A DNA stretch of 64,000 nt from Archilochus colubris (taxonomy: Eukaryota > Chordata > Aves > Apodiformes > Trochilidae): the NCBI GenBank assembly GCA_023079485.1, contig CM041083.1:61385810-61449809 (forward strand), written 5' to 3'. Under the pieces are notes generated by a model. It saw only the letters and a program-made list of their open reading frames with translations, ran no database searches and was not told the DNA's origin. The translations under genes and the position numbers were made by a program. Numbering within the stretch: the first letter of the stretch is position 1; each line of letters starts with the position of its first letter. This document shows, one piece after another, positions 36,511 through 48,900 of the stretch.

Positions 36511-36576
36511 AAGGGTTGGACTCGATGATCTCTGAGGTCCCTTCCAACCCAGCCAATTCTATGATTCTGTGATTCT
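36511..36576 (+). mobile_element. Extremely short CR1 3' tail (~66 bp)
   Basis: Only AAGGGTTGGACTCGATGATC, TCTGAGGTCCCTTCCAACCC, AGCCAATTCTATGATTCTGT and GATTCT are present. It is nearly identical in this part to the young-subfamily copies at 6898 and 29428. The upstream DNA (TCATGTATTG) is unrelated, so the insertion was truncated almost at its start. Confidence 0.92.
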
Positions 36577-39053
36577 AAGGCTAGTTCCAATAACCAATAC
36601 CTTGAAAAACAGATAGTACAAATAGTTCTGCAATTCTCTATTGACAAAACTGTAGCTGGATTTCAGCATCTGCTAAAATCAAGCTCTCCACTTAAGTGCA
36701 TTATTACTGTCAGGTGTGTCTCATCACAGTTGGTTTTATCACTGTTAGAAAGAACACACCTATAAAATTAATAGTTGGGCATGCAAATCTTTATTTTGCA
36801 TGCTAAGGAGAGGCCAGTCCAGACCTGAAAAATCATAGCACCATTTTCTTAATCTTGGCTTGAGTTCTAAGTAGGGTATCATCTTGAAAACTTCAACAGG
36901 CTCCTAGGGTCTGTCAATTTTTCATTAACCTAGCAGCAATTTTTGTAGGAGAAAGATGGTACAGTTTTTTCTCTGCACTGAAATAACTTTGCTCATTAAA
37001 GAGTTGTTCATTAAATATTCTACCACTGGGAAATGTACGAGCAGAAGTTCAAGAAGGGATAGAAGAACCTTCTCTCAATTCTTCATAATGGGAAAATGAT
37101 AAGGCTTAGTTCTAGAGAACTGAAGCTCCAGAAAAGCCAAACCAAGGATTTCGTACCAATCAATAGAGTTTTATCTGTCCTGTCCTCTGCCTGTGCTGTG
37201 GCACACTGTATGGCTGCTCATCTTGTTGATGTGCATCTCCTATTATTGTGGTGATAATGCAAGAGACAACATGAAGGTTTGCCTACCAGTGTAACAGCTA
37301 TTTTAGAGTTCATGGAGCTTCTTGGGGTTAGTTAGTAAATATGGAAAAAATCCAGGCCTGAAGGGATACAGATAATCATTGAAGTCTAGTTTGCACCAAT
37401 CTGGTGGATGAAAATAATGTACAATCATCTAAAAAATGTAAATAAAAAATTTCACATGTGGTAATACTCATGATATTCCAAGACACTTGGTGTCACAGCT
37501 TGGATAAACAGTTCACTACTTGGGTATAAACTAAAAAATATTATGAACTTTCCTAAAGGAAGATTAGGGTTTTAAAAATTGTCCAGGAAGCTCCCTATAT
37601 TTAACAAAACATAAACATTTCTGGTTCTGTGATTGGTAATAAGAGCATATTATGGCTCCTTAAATGTTAAGTATCATCATACAAGCTTTGTATCATTGAA
37701 TCACACAAGAACCAGATGCTAAATATCCATTCTAGTAGCATAAATGAAGGAGTAAACCTTTGAGAATGAAATAAAATTTTTTATTTTGTCAGATAGGAAA
37801 ACTGATGTTGATAAGTCTTGCATACCAAGTATTTACTTTTCAGTGTGTTTGGATGAACTATTGAAGATCTAAAAATTCATGATTGCATTGTCTCTATAGA
37901 TTGACTATATCTACAGCAATCCAGATGATTATTTTAACACAGTGGCATCTTTCTTCCCATGTCAAGCATTTTCTCACCTTGGAAGGTTGATACTCCAACA
38001 GAGCCTGCTTGACTATGCACTTCCCTGTGATGCATGGTGGCCTGGGCATTATCAGCCCATCGGCCATACCTCAGATTCTATGAAACAAGCTGAATTCAGA
38101 TTGCCCTGTCCTTGCCTCTTCCCACCCTCTGATTCTTCTTTTAACGTGTCCAAGCAGGTACCCCATTCCATAGCTGTTGTATGCCCCTTGTTTGCACAGG
38201 CTTGTGAAGAAGTTTACTTAGTCCAGAAGTCTTGTGCTTTGCCAGTCAGCTGTGGAACTACGGGGCTGCTGCTCCAGCAGCCTCAGCATCCATCATCATG
38301 CCAGGCATAGCAGGAAGAAGAAGGGAGGAAAGCAGCAGAATATGATGCCCCCTGACCAATGGCTCTGTAATCTGCTCTGCAGAAATCCCTGTCTCACAAA
38401 AGAGGTGCAAGAAGATGTGATGACTGGGATAACCAACTACAGAATAAATCTAGAACCAAGAGTCTGCCACATAGAGTTGCTGTTGGTAAATATCTAACCA
38501 ACACTGATTTGAGCAAGCTGGGGATGCTGTAAGGGCTAACTAGTACTTTACTGTTTATGTAAATAAATTATGTACAAGGCTTTTTACTATGCCTTTACAC
38601 CCATTCTTTTTCTAGTGCTACCAAGGGAAAAATGTGGATTGCACAGGCTTAATAATTGCTGATTCTGCCAAGACTCTGAGTTCTGAAGTAGAAAGTTGTT
38701 TGTAGTCCAAGATGGGGCTGCTTAATACGAAAAGTTCTCACGCAGCAGATCTGGCAAGTCTCACAACTCTCTTATTTTTAATGGGAAAAGATAGCTTGCC
38801 TCCATGGCCATTAATGCAGACTTCAGAGATGCTTTATATTTCCTGTGAGTCTGCAGTTCTAGATTTATCTTCTATTTCCTTTGCTAATTAAGTCTTCTCA
38901 TGGATATTTGCAAGTTCATGCTTACAATATTATGTCTAGAAAAAGTGTACTTTTCAATGAAATGCTGAACTTTTTATCAGGTAAAGATGCTTCAGGAAAA
39001 AAATTTATTTCATGTAATGTTATGATAAAATACCACAGAAAATACTTTAATTA

Positions 39054-39071
39054 AATTTGCAATTGCAAATT
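39054..39071. promoter_or_regulatory. 18-bp perfect palindrome, C/EBP- or POU-like
   Basis: AATTTGCAATTGCAAATT is identical to its own reverse complement. It contains two ATTGCAAA/TTTGCAAT words, similar to C/EBP half-sites and loosely to octamer motifs. Regulatory function is an inference only. Confidence 0.3.
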
Positions 39072-40167
39072 ATATGGCATTGATCAAACTGTGAAGCATT
39101 CTAATTTAAACTCAGCTGATTTCACTCATCATTTAAAAAGCACAGCTACATCAGAATTACCCAGGCTGCAGTGCAAGAGGAAGGGCAAGAGAAGCAAGAT
39201 CTTAAGAATGTGTCTACTGTAGGAACTTGCCAAGAAAGGTTTTTTATCAAGAATATAATTTTTTTCCCTATATCACAGAATAAGTGAGTGTCTAGAATAA
39301 GAAGAGCCAGTAATTCCAGGAAATCCTTTAGGTGACCTCAATAAATCACCCAAATAGTTTGGTCTAATCAAAGTGCTGTTCAGAATTTTCATTTCTAAAT
39401 TGTATGTTGTTTATTTGTATCCATTTGTTTGTATAAGAGTAATTACCTAAATATCAAATTATATTTATTGGTCAGTTATGTATTTCTAGCCCTTACTTTT
39501 TACAATAATTTTTTCAGTTGTCTCCACATTTTTTCTGTATGGCTGAGGTTCTCTCAGTTATTTTCTTATTCTGCTTGCACTGTGGTTAGAAAGAGAATGC
39601 TTGTGTTTACATACAGCAACTCTCCCCAAATTGGATTTAACCTTGAAAGTATTTTTGTATTTTAGTGCACAAGTTTTACTATTTCATTTGATTTTTGCTG
39701 AAAAAAATGGCCTGCTACCTTCTTTAATAACTGACTTAATATTGCTTGCCACCAAATCTGCCACCTCAAGCCACATTCAGTTGCTAAATGACCTCATAAT
39801 GCAGAGGGTTAATTGTTCAAGTTCACTTAAAAACAATAAATCCCTAACCAACTTAAATAAGATTAATATCTCGTTCTCTTTGGTAAAGACAAGATTTCCT
39901 ATTCTAATATGACTTTGTATTGTTTACTGTTGGGCTTTCAGAGATAAATATTTTCAATAATCAAGTGAGAATAACACTGGAAGAAAACTGATGAGTAAAT
40001 TAATCAGTATAATGGAGAGAGAAATCCTTTTCTTTTTTTTTTAATAAAAAACCCACATCCATTCCATTTTTTGAATTCTAAGAGAAAAGTTATCACTGGT
40101 TTTACTATCATACTTACAGTAGTACCCTTATAACCTGGTTATATACACCTTTTGCTTACCTAGGTAC

Positions 40168-40211
40168 AGCTTTATTAGGAAAACCACATAGCTTTATTAG
40201 GAAAATCACAT
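40168..40211. repeat. 22-bp tandem duplication (2 copies, one mismatch)
   Basis: AGCTTTATTAGGAAAACCAC+AT at 40168-40189 is followed directly by the same sequence with a C-to-T change at 40190-40211. It lies about 25 bp before a CR1 element. Confidence 0.9.
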
Positions 40212-40234
40212 TTTTTTTGTTTAATAAACACATT

Positions 40235-40935
40235 CTATTAATATGATTAATGATCTGGATGATGGTGCAGTAGGTATCCTCAGCAAGTTTGCTGCTTACG
40301 TAAAACTTGGAGCAGTGACCCAGAGGGTCATCCTCTACCATCCAGAGACACCTCAACCCACAGAAGAAATGGGCTGGCAGTAGCCTCATGAAGTTCAGCA
40401 AGGAAAAGTGCAAAGTCCTTCACCTGGGGAGGAAAAACCCCATGTATCAATATGTGTCAGGGGCTGATCAGCTGAAAAGCAGCTTGACAGAAAAGGACCT
40501 GGGGGTCCTGGTGAACACCAAGTTGAACACAAGGCAGCAATGAACCCCTGTGGCAAGGAAGGGGATCCTGAACTTCATGAGGAATGTTGCCAGCAGGTCA
40601 AGGAAGGAAATCCTTCCCCCCTACTCAGCACTGGAGAGGCCAAGTTCTGTATCCAGTCCTGGGCTCCCCAGTACAAGAGAGATATGGACTTGCTGGTGAG
40701 TGTCTAATGAAGGGCTAAAAAGGAGATAAAATTTTCCTCTCTTCTATGAAGGCAGAGAGCTGGGACTGTTAAGCCTGGAGAAGAAAAAGCTCTTAAAAAC
40801 CCTGAAGGCAGAGTGCAAAGAAGCCAGATTCAGGCTCTTTACAGTGGGGCTCTGTGGCAGGACAAAAGACAAGAGGCAGAAACTCAAACACAGGAGGTTC
40901 CCACTGTACACCAGGAAAACATTTTCCCAAGGCTT
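40235..40935 (+). mobile_element. Older CR1 LINE, ORF2 RT-core to C-terminal part, pseudogenised
   Basis: Readable ORF2 landmarks in order: 'NDLDDGAV'-like start at 40250, Phe-Ala-Ala-Tyr-Val-Lys-Leu at 40288-40308 where the catalytic Phe-Ala-Asp-Asp-Thr-Lys-Leu box should be, and Lys-Cys-Lys-Val-Leu-His-Leu-Gly-Arg from 40406. Next, 'GADQLKSSLTEKDLGVLVNT' from about 40462, a degraded '[15 protein letters not shown]' (CAGTCCTGGGCTCCCCAGTA), 'GAGCTGGGACTGTTAAGCCT', and finally the block ending 'CACAGGAGGTTCCCACTGTA'. Frameshifts separate these blocks and in-frame stops occur. The 3' UTR and octamers are not recognisable. Both catalytic aspartates are lost. It is distinctly older than the copy at 29428. 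Confidence 0.9.
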
Positions 40936-43528
40936 ATCTAGTGATTACTGCTGGCCATCTCTGTAACCTTTCCAGTGGTATTACTTGTCCCTTTACTAAC
41001 AGCAGCTTCGCATTGCTGGAAGTCCCTTCCATTCAGCTAGAAAAAATTCTTTCCTATGTGTATTATACACCTTTTTTAAGGCTGTAACCAATAGAAAGGC
41101 CTGAGGCACTGAGCTATAAAATATTCAAAACTTATCATCTTCAAAAAATACTATATGTTCAAAGGATGTGCCAGCACACTAAAACCAACTGTGAAATGTG
41201 GAATTTTGATTTAGTTTTCAAGTGAGATTTTCTCATACCAGCTTCTTGGCAAAATTATACAGAAACTGATCATATAAATAACTTTTTGTTTGGAACTTCT
41301 GTTGTATGAAGTAAATTTCTCCTTCTGTATCTAAAGGAAGAACACAAGTTGTTTTTAATACTAATAATATCTACAATACGTATACTGTCAATAAGAGTAG
41401 TATGATGATAAAACATATTAATAGATAAACAAATATTAATAGATCTCATGAAGAAATGCAAAAGGAATAAACAGCATGGAATCCTCTGATGGTATTCTCT
41501 ACAAAACTTGACCTCTCAATTGGTGGTGCATATCTTCTTGATGCTTTATTTGAAAAGGCAGTCTCATTAAAGCATTTTTAAAAAGATCCTGGCTTTTCAG
41601 ATCACACAGTGATACTGGGCATTTTTTAAATTTTTAATGTGTATATTATAGATGTTATACATATTAATCAAATTGATTTAAAGAAGGCTTTAGTTTTCTT
41701 ACAGGACATTAGAGTCCTAGGATAAGATCTGAAGCTCTATGCCAAAACCACAAATCTCAAGCAAAGGAACACGATGCAGAACTCATCTTTTTCCCTGATG
41801 TTCCCAGCATCTTTCTCAGCTGTACCACAGGTGCTAGCAGACACTTTCCTCAGCTTGTGCTATGGATTGCCAGACACCACTAGCATGACTATGAGAGTTG
41901 GTACTGCCATCTGGAATCTATCAGTGCTAGCAAGACATGTGAAGATGGGCCTGTTTTCAACAAAAATGGACCTGAGTCTCTGCATTGTTATTTTTGACCA
42001 AGAAAAGCACTGTGATTTTTGAGGAAGGCTTGATGTTCAGTGTGTTTCTGTGTTCTTTCTCCAAACTGTAAAACAAAAGAAGAGCTTCATACAAAAGGCT
42101 GCATTTTAAAGGCAGTGTAATGTGCTGGTGTGTTTCATTTGGTACATTTTCAGTTCCTCACTCATTGTGAAGAAGGAACAAAACACAAAAAGGAAAACTA
42201 ACAGCAACTTAACATGCATGTTCTCTGTAGGACAACAGTTTAAATCCAGTTCGGGTTAGTATAAAGTAGAATTTCACATTTGATATATGCTTAGCAATCT
42301 GCACAAGCTGAGTTGAGTTAAGCCAGACACACTGTGATATTCCCTATTGAGAGAAAGCTTCCATTACAAGTCTCATCAGTGAAGCAGAACACAAGAGGAG
42401 CTTTGTGGTGATTAATCTGGCTAATATTTTTCCAGTTATTTTGACTTTTAGAAGGAAAATTCCCCGTTCTTTTTCTCTGGGCTCTTAACATACTAACTGT
42501 GTAAAACAGACACATCTTACTTTGGTTTTGGTTTGGACACAACTTAGCTAGCAAGGACACGTGGAGCATGCATCCTGGCTCAAGCTCCTTGGGATAGGGA
42601 GAGGACCATCTCTGTTCTGTGCCTGGGTGGCCCAGGCATGAGCTCCAGGCAATGGGCTCCTGAGGTACTGAGGTATTTTGGGGAATAAGCAGAAGTTGAA
42701 GAAGAGGAATTTTAGCATGGAGAGACACATCCAAGTTCAAACCCAGATTCCTGTTTTGAAATGCACTTCCTAAAATGATTAGCTAGGATCCCAAATAAGG
42801 TATCTTCATGAACTGGAAATTGTATAAGGACATTACTGCTTGCCTTGGGCAGTTTGAGAAAATACCTGAAAGGTTTGGAAATGAGAAGGCTGATCCTGGA
42901 AGTGAAGAGAGCTGGGTAATCAGTCAGCAACAAGTATTTTCTCTGTGACTAGCAAATATACCAGGTGACGTTATTGAGAAGCACAATTTATTTGCCTCAA
43001 TATCTCCTTTTTTCTTTCCTGAGATGCCACTGTATTCAGAAAGAAAACTCAGCTAGCATTTCTGAGCTATTCATGTATTTCATTCATGTATTTCAGCTGG
43101 CATTTATTCAATTTCTGATTCACAGTCATATTAGGACAGTAGTGATTATTTATTTCAATTCTCTGAGAGAAATACTGATAACAATTTTAAATGGCCCATT
43201 TAAAGTGATTTATTTTTTTTTCCCAGGCCATATTCTCATTCCACATTCTTTTGGGACTCCAAGGATGCAGATTGTCTTTCCTCTGCCTTACTTTTTAAGG
43301 CAAAGCTTTCCTAGTCAGTGTTGATCACCACATTTCTTAATTATGTTAAGAGCTTCTGAGCTACCTTGAAGGTCAATGGAAGATGCCTCATTTTCTTCAG
43401 ATGTCCTAGAGTAACAAGGTTCCAGCTACTGAAAGTCAGGTCCAGGATACTAGTTTTAAAATGAGATACCATACAGATTAAATGGTGGGATGTTAACCAA
43501 CTAACTAAAACCTAACATAACCAAAGCA

Positions 43529-43573
43529 TAAAAAAACCCCAAACAAACAACAAACCACAAACAAACAAACAAG
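43529..43573. repeat. (CAAA)n-type A/C-rich tract
   Basis: AAAAAAACCCC followed by AAACAAACAACAAACCAC and AAACAAACAAACAAG; a degenerate tetranucleotide tract. Confidence 0.8.
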
Positions 43574-45937
43574 ATCCAAACAAAACTTATATCAAGTAAA
43601 ACCTATTGTTTTTTTATAAAAAAATTAATAGATAATATAGATCCAAAGATTTATATAGTCAAGTATAGAAGTAAACCTCTGTTTGATTTAGTTTAAGATC
43701 AAATCATAACAGTGTCTCCCTCTTTGTATCTATCAAAGAAGCTACTTTGAACATATAGAGTGAGGCACCTGATTTGTATGCATATACTTTGTCTTCAGCT
43801 TTAATTCAAAGCAATAAACTTCAGTATGGAGAAGGAGAATATTCCTCTTCAAAATTTCTGTACTGTGTAACTAAATTGTCAAGTGATCATTAGCCCACTG
43901 TAAGTAAAAGACTTTTTTCTTCCTTGCTGGACAATTTGACAGTTCACATCCAGATTTTCACGAAGTGTATAACTTGTCAGCCAAAGTAAATTCAATCATA
44001 TAAATTGAATTAATATATTCAGGTCCTTACTGCTTTTTGTTTGTGACCAGACAAAACAGAAGCTTATGATTTGGGGTTCTTATATAGGGCAAATTGTCTT
44101 CCCCCTTCTCCATCACCTGGTCCCTCTGAACCTCAATTCTAACTGCTAGAAATTAATTTAATTATTCTAACTTCCCGAACCATATGAGAATCTTATATTG
44201 AAGACTGCAAAAAAAGGGCAAAATGGATTAATTTCAGAGCTTTTACATGGAGTACCCCAAATATTCTTTCTTTTCAAAATCAAGGTAGAAGGATTACATC
44301 ATCTGTTTATGTGACAGTGTTTAAAGTTTACAAAATAATTACATGACATGAAGTGCCAAGAAAATTATGACTACGTTTCTGGTTTAAATTCAAAACAGAC
44401 CATTTTGATCCTTCATAAAACAATATAAGTCCACACCTTAAAAGCTCATATGCTTGCCCTCAGATTGACCTTCTTTTCCTCTCCTCCAGCATTGGTCCTA
44501 CTAGATGAGTAGCAATGAATCCTCTCTAACTTCTTTTCAGACACTGTTATGTTGTTACGAGACTCAAAGAGTACCCCAGAGATAATCCTAAGTACTTTCC
44601 CCCCCCAAAACAAGATCATCTAGGTTTTGGCCATTCCTCAAAGATCATGCTGTAGCCTGATATTAAAAACTTCTTGTAAAAGCAGTTTCTCAGTATCTTC
44701 AGATCATCCAGTCTTGAGCTTCATCTTCCTATCCAAGTTCTATTAAGATTTTTCACCCAAAACAATATATGCCAAAAAAAAAATTTGTTTCCTCTGACTT
44801 TGTTAATTATTGATTATCAATATTGCAACTACATATAATCAAGTCAACCTCAACCACCTCCCAGCAAGCCAGTTCCTCCACAGGCTGTGCTTTCAAAATC
44901 CTCCATCATTCACACTTCTGGATTATCTTAACTTTGTCTTCACCTAAAAACTGCATTTCCCAGAGCTGAGGCAATACACACCCAAGACTTCTCTGGAGCG
45001 AAGTGAGGAATGTAATTAGATGTTTTGTATACAAACTTCTGCTTCATGAGTCCAAAAATAAAATCTACTTTGCTGCTTTTATTAGGTACAGAACTTCAGT
45101 TCACAAATACCTAAATGAAACTTTTTGGGCTTCTGACCAACTTTACAAAGTTCTGGTAGCTTTTTTAGCAATTTTCCCAAAAAATTTAAAAATCCTTTCA
45201 GCTTTGTGCAAGCCATAAATTAAAATAGATAGTCTCCATTATATTTGCACATTTTTCATTAAGATAGCGAGTAGAATCTGATCAAGTGCAAGTTAAGGGA
45301 ATTTACTCAGGATGTCCCCTATGTTTGATGTGAATCAATTGATAATCAAGTGTTCAACTGGTTATATAGCTACCTGAAGGCAATTAAATGCATGCCATAT
45401 TTCCTCAGTTCATGAGATTTTAATTTTGGAAAAACGTCTAAAAACATTGTAAGAGTTGATTTACATTTTTACATACAGTTTTTCCTTTCTATAGTAGGCT
45501 GACACACTTCTCAAAGAAGGCAATCAGAAAAACTTTATATCTGTTCTTGACAGTTCCTTGTTGACTGTTTTTCAAACCTTCAAATTTTCTGTTAGTTCCA
45601 GTTACTTCTATCTTTTTTTCCATATTGTTTCCTGGAACTGAAACCAGACAGCTTGATCTATGATCCCTCAGCTCTTCTTAAAAAAGAAGAAAATAAAAAA
45701 GGGTTGTTTTTCTCTTATCTTCTAGTCTCTCTCCCATCTGCAGCTTCCCAGAGATAATCAGTAATCATCCAGAGATTACTTTGTCTCATTTCTTTCATCA
45801 AACTCTGAGAACTTGAATGTACCAATCTTACATAAATATTCCCCGAACTGCTGTCTTGTCTACTCCAGCCTGCATTCCAAACACCTTGTTAAAATTAATT
45901 TGTTAAAGTAGCCAGCACAATCTATCTTTTCTGTGAA

Positions 45938-45993
45938 GATGAAAGTAAACAATTCTGCTTTCTCTGATGAAAGCAAACAATTCTGATTTCTCC
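45938..45993. repeat. 28-bp tandem duplication
   Basis: GATGAAAGTAAACAATTCTG.. at 45938-45965 is followed directly by GATGAAAGCAAACAATTCTG.. at 45966-45993. Three mismatches separate the copies (T/C, C/A and a terminal T/C). Confidence 0.9.
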
Positions 45994-48900
45994 TTAGAAG
46001 CTCTTGTTCAATTTCTTTGCTCTTTTTTTCCTTTTACTTCTAATGTATTCACTGAAACTTTTGTTGCTTGTCATGGCCCTCCCTTACCTGGAACTGATTC
46101 AGTGTTGAAGTTTTCTTATATTATCCCTATATGCCTCTGTAATTCCTTTATATCCATCCTTATTTAGGAACCAGCTTGATTTTATTACTTTAAAATGCAG
46201 GCATTTCTTTATGCATTTTTCTGGGAAAGCTTATTTGAACAGGGCTGAGGACAATGTCACTTCTGATGATGAGGCAACAGAGCCCCTGGTACCAACTCTG
46301 TAAGTAACAGCTTACGGAGCTGTGCATTCTGAACAGCTATTTCCTGAGATTCTCATGAAGTAAAGCAGGCTGTATGGCACCCTGAAAGTATGGTGGAAAG
46401 GATGCAGACAGAAACAAGGGATCCAAAGCAGAAGTTTTATTTGTTCCATGCTTTTAACATAGCGTGTACCCACTGTATGCCCTCTGACAGCTTCAACAGT
46501 GATTTCTGGGTTTTCATTCTTCTCCCCCCATCCCTCTACCTCCCAATTCCTTTGTCTCCACACAGGCTTTCCCACAGCAGTGGCATTCTGGCTCTTGCGG
46601 GGATGACCTGGTCACAGAAATCAACTCTGACATCTCCCCCCTGTTCTCGATGGGCACCTCTTTATGCACTCATATTATAAAGGGGCAGCTGGAAAGGAGG
46701 GCAGGAGCCACATATGTGTCAGACATGAACCACTATTATTTTAATTTAGTTTTGTTTTGGAATAGCAATAGTGGAATCTATAAAATCTGGAAATGCTGAT
46801 ATTGATTCTGGTGAATAGCTTAATGCCTGTTTTGCACTAGGAGAAATCCCCTCTCCTCTTTCCCAGAGCGCAATTCCTAGTAAGATCTCATTGCTTGCTC
46901 TCCTATTATGATCTAAATTATTTAAATCCCCTGATCCATAAATAGACAATATGGGCTTATCCTGGATCATTTTTTCTGCAAACCATTCTGAAAGTTGTAG
47001 AAAAAAATATTTGCTTTAGAAAGTGAAAGTTACTGATGGGAAATGGCAGCAATCAAGCACGATGAACATTACCATATTCACTATGTCCAAGCACAGATAT
47101 TTAAAGTTATACTCAATTCTCTAAGAAAATGAATATCATGTTTTTAACTGCTGTCTTTATAACATTTTACCAAAGACACTTCTTAATTTTTACTTTTCTT
47201 CTGGCTTCTGCAAGTTACTTTAACCCACAATGCTGTTATAAAGATCACAGTATGTAAAAAGAACGCGTTTTAAACATGTAATTTAGAATGTTGGTGAAAA
47301 AAAAAGCCCTTGAGAAAGTAAAGATGAAACCTAGAATTCAGTTTGATTTTCAGTATTACATTTTTTATCATTTCTCCATAGGCAGAACTGACACATTTTG
47401 TGCTTTGGAGTAGATTCCAGCAGGGCACATTTGTATGGTGCAGCCAGACAGCACATCAAAAAGAAGTTGGCAATTACTAGCTGTGCACATCCACTCTTTT
47501 AAAAGTCGTAGTCAAGGCACTGATCCAAGACACAGGAAGTTTAGGTCCAATTTTTAGCTCTACTGAAGATATAGTTTGTGGGTTTTATTAGAAAACACTT
47601 TCCCACTTTTATCTTTTGGTTTTACTTTATAGTTAAGACTGTCCAGGGAGGGAACTGCCTGAGCATGTGCATAGTGAGGCAGCCTAAGAAAATAGGATCC
47701 TGAAATCATCTGGGGCCTTTACTTATTCTTGCAATATCACAGCAAACAATCTGTGATAAATTTCACTTGCCCTCTACAAAACCTTTGCTGAGACAGATTT
47801 TGTTATGTATTATAAATGCAACACAGACTTCACTGCAACCTCTGCCAGTAGTTTTTTTTATTCCTCTGGGATTTGAATGCCACGTTGAGCTGGCTGGAGT
47901 CACTAGCATTGCTTTGTCCAATCCTTGCCTGAAAAATATGTTTTCCCAGAGGAAAAATCTAATCTGTCCTTATTATGTATCAAAATAAGAGAGAAAGAAT
48001 CATAACAAATGTTGGGCACATACTCATTCAAATCACTTAAGAAAACAGAGAAATGATTTATGTAGTCATATACGTTCATCTCATAAAGGGAGAGCATTTT
48101 CACATCAATTTGATGGTCATCCAGCCAAGGAGAACAGGTTGTTCTCAATGCAGAGCTAATTCTGGCAAAGGCCATAAATTCTGAGCAACATTCATGGAAA
48201 AACAAACAATCTCATCAACAAAGTGTATGTTTTAAGAAAGAAAAAAAGAAAGTAATGAACCTTTAAGAGCTGCAAAAAAAAAATGCTTTTAGGAACTGTA
48301 AGGGAAGAGAATTTGAGGAACTTTCACAGTCGTCTGTCCACATTTTTTGACAATTGGTACACAAGAAGGCTATACAAAAGAAAGGTTTCAGATGCATTCA
48401 TATACATGGAAGAGTTTAAAACTAATAAAACTAAAAAGAAATATTTAAAATTAATAAATAAAATAAAATGGCAGGAACTATAGAGGTGGGTGATCTAAGC
48501 AGCTATAATTGCAGAGGTTCTTCTCAGTAAGGGAGGCTCCTCACCAGGGCAAGAATTCAGAAACCATTTTAGTACTTGTGTAACTAGAAGAAGTGGTCTT
48601 AACAGTTTTCTTCCCTCCCATGGCTTTTACCGTAGAGATGGGTTATCATAAAAATTATGTTGAATGAAAGCAGATGACTGTATATGTTAGGTCAAATTCA
48701 TTTCAAGTATTCTGATCTTGGTTATGGGGTGTTAATTAGGAGGAGCTTAATGAAATTTAGAAAAAAACCTCAGGTTGTCTGCCAGGGTACAAAGGAGTAG
48801 CACCTCGACCACAAAGTTTGGCCTTAGCTCTGCATTAGTTTTTTGGGGGTTTTTTTGCATAAGGGTTGCTACTTATATAAAAGATTCTGTTTGCTCCTTT

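Larger units (their letters stand above)
36577..40234. other. Unique non-coding DNA
   Basis: No gene recognised. 37940-38480 is less AT-rich and contains a 122-codon + frame (37942-38310) without recognisable domains. 39054-39071 is an 18-bp perfect palindrome and 40168-40211 a tandem duplication, both listed. Confidence 0.5.

Noticed and set aside
37942..38310. 122-codon frame in a slightly GC-richer stretch
   Set aside because: Composition is mildly unusual, but there is no known motif or homologous family that I recognise and no exon-like boundaries I trust.
42318..42740. 140-codon minus-strand frame
   Set aside because: No domain, signal or conserved motif seen; overlapping frames on the same strand are equally open.
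47515..47580. Weak resemblance to the MIR core (GACACAGGAAGTTTAGGTCC then TTTTTAGCTC)
   Set aside because: Too short and not followed by the other MIR blocks.
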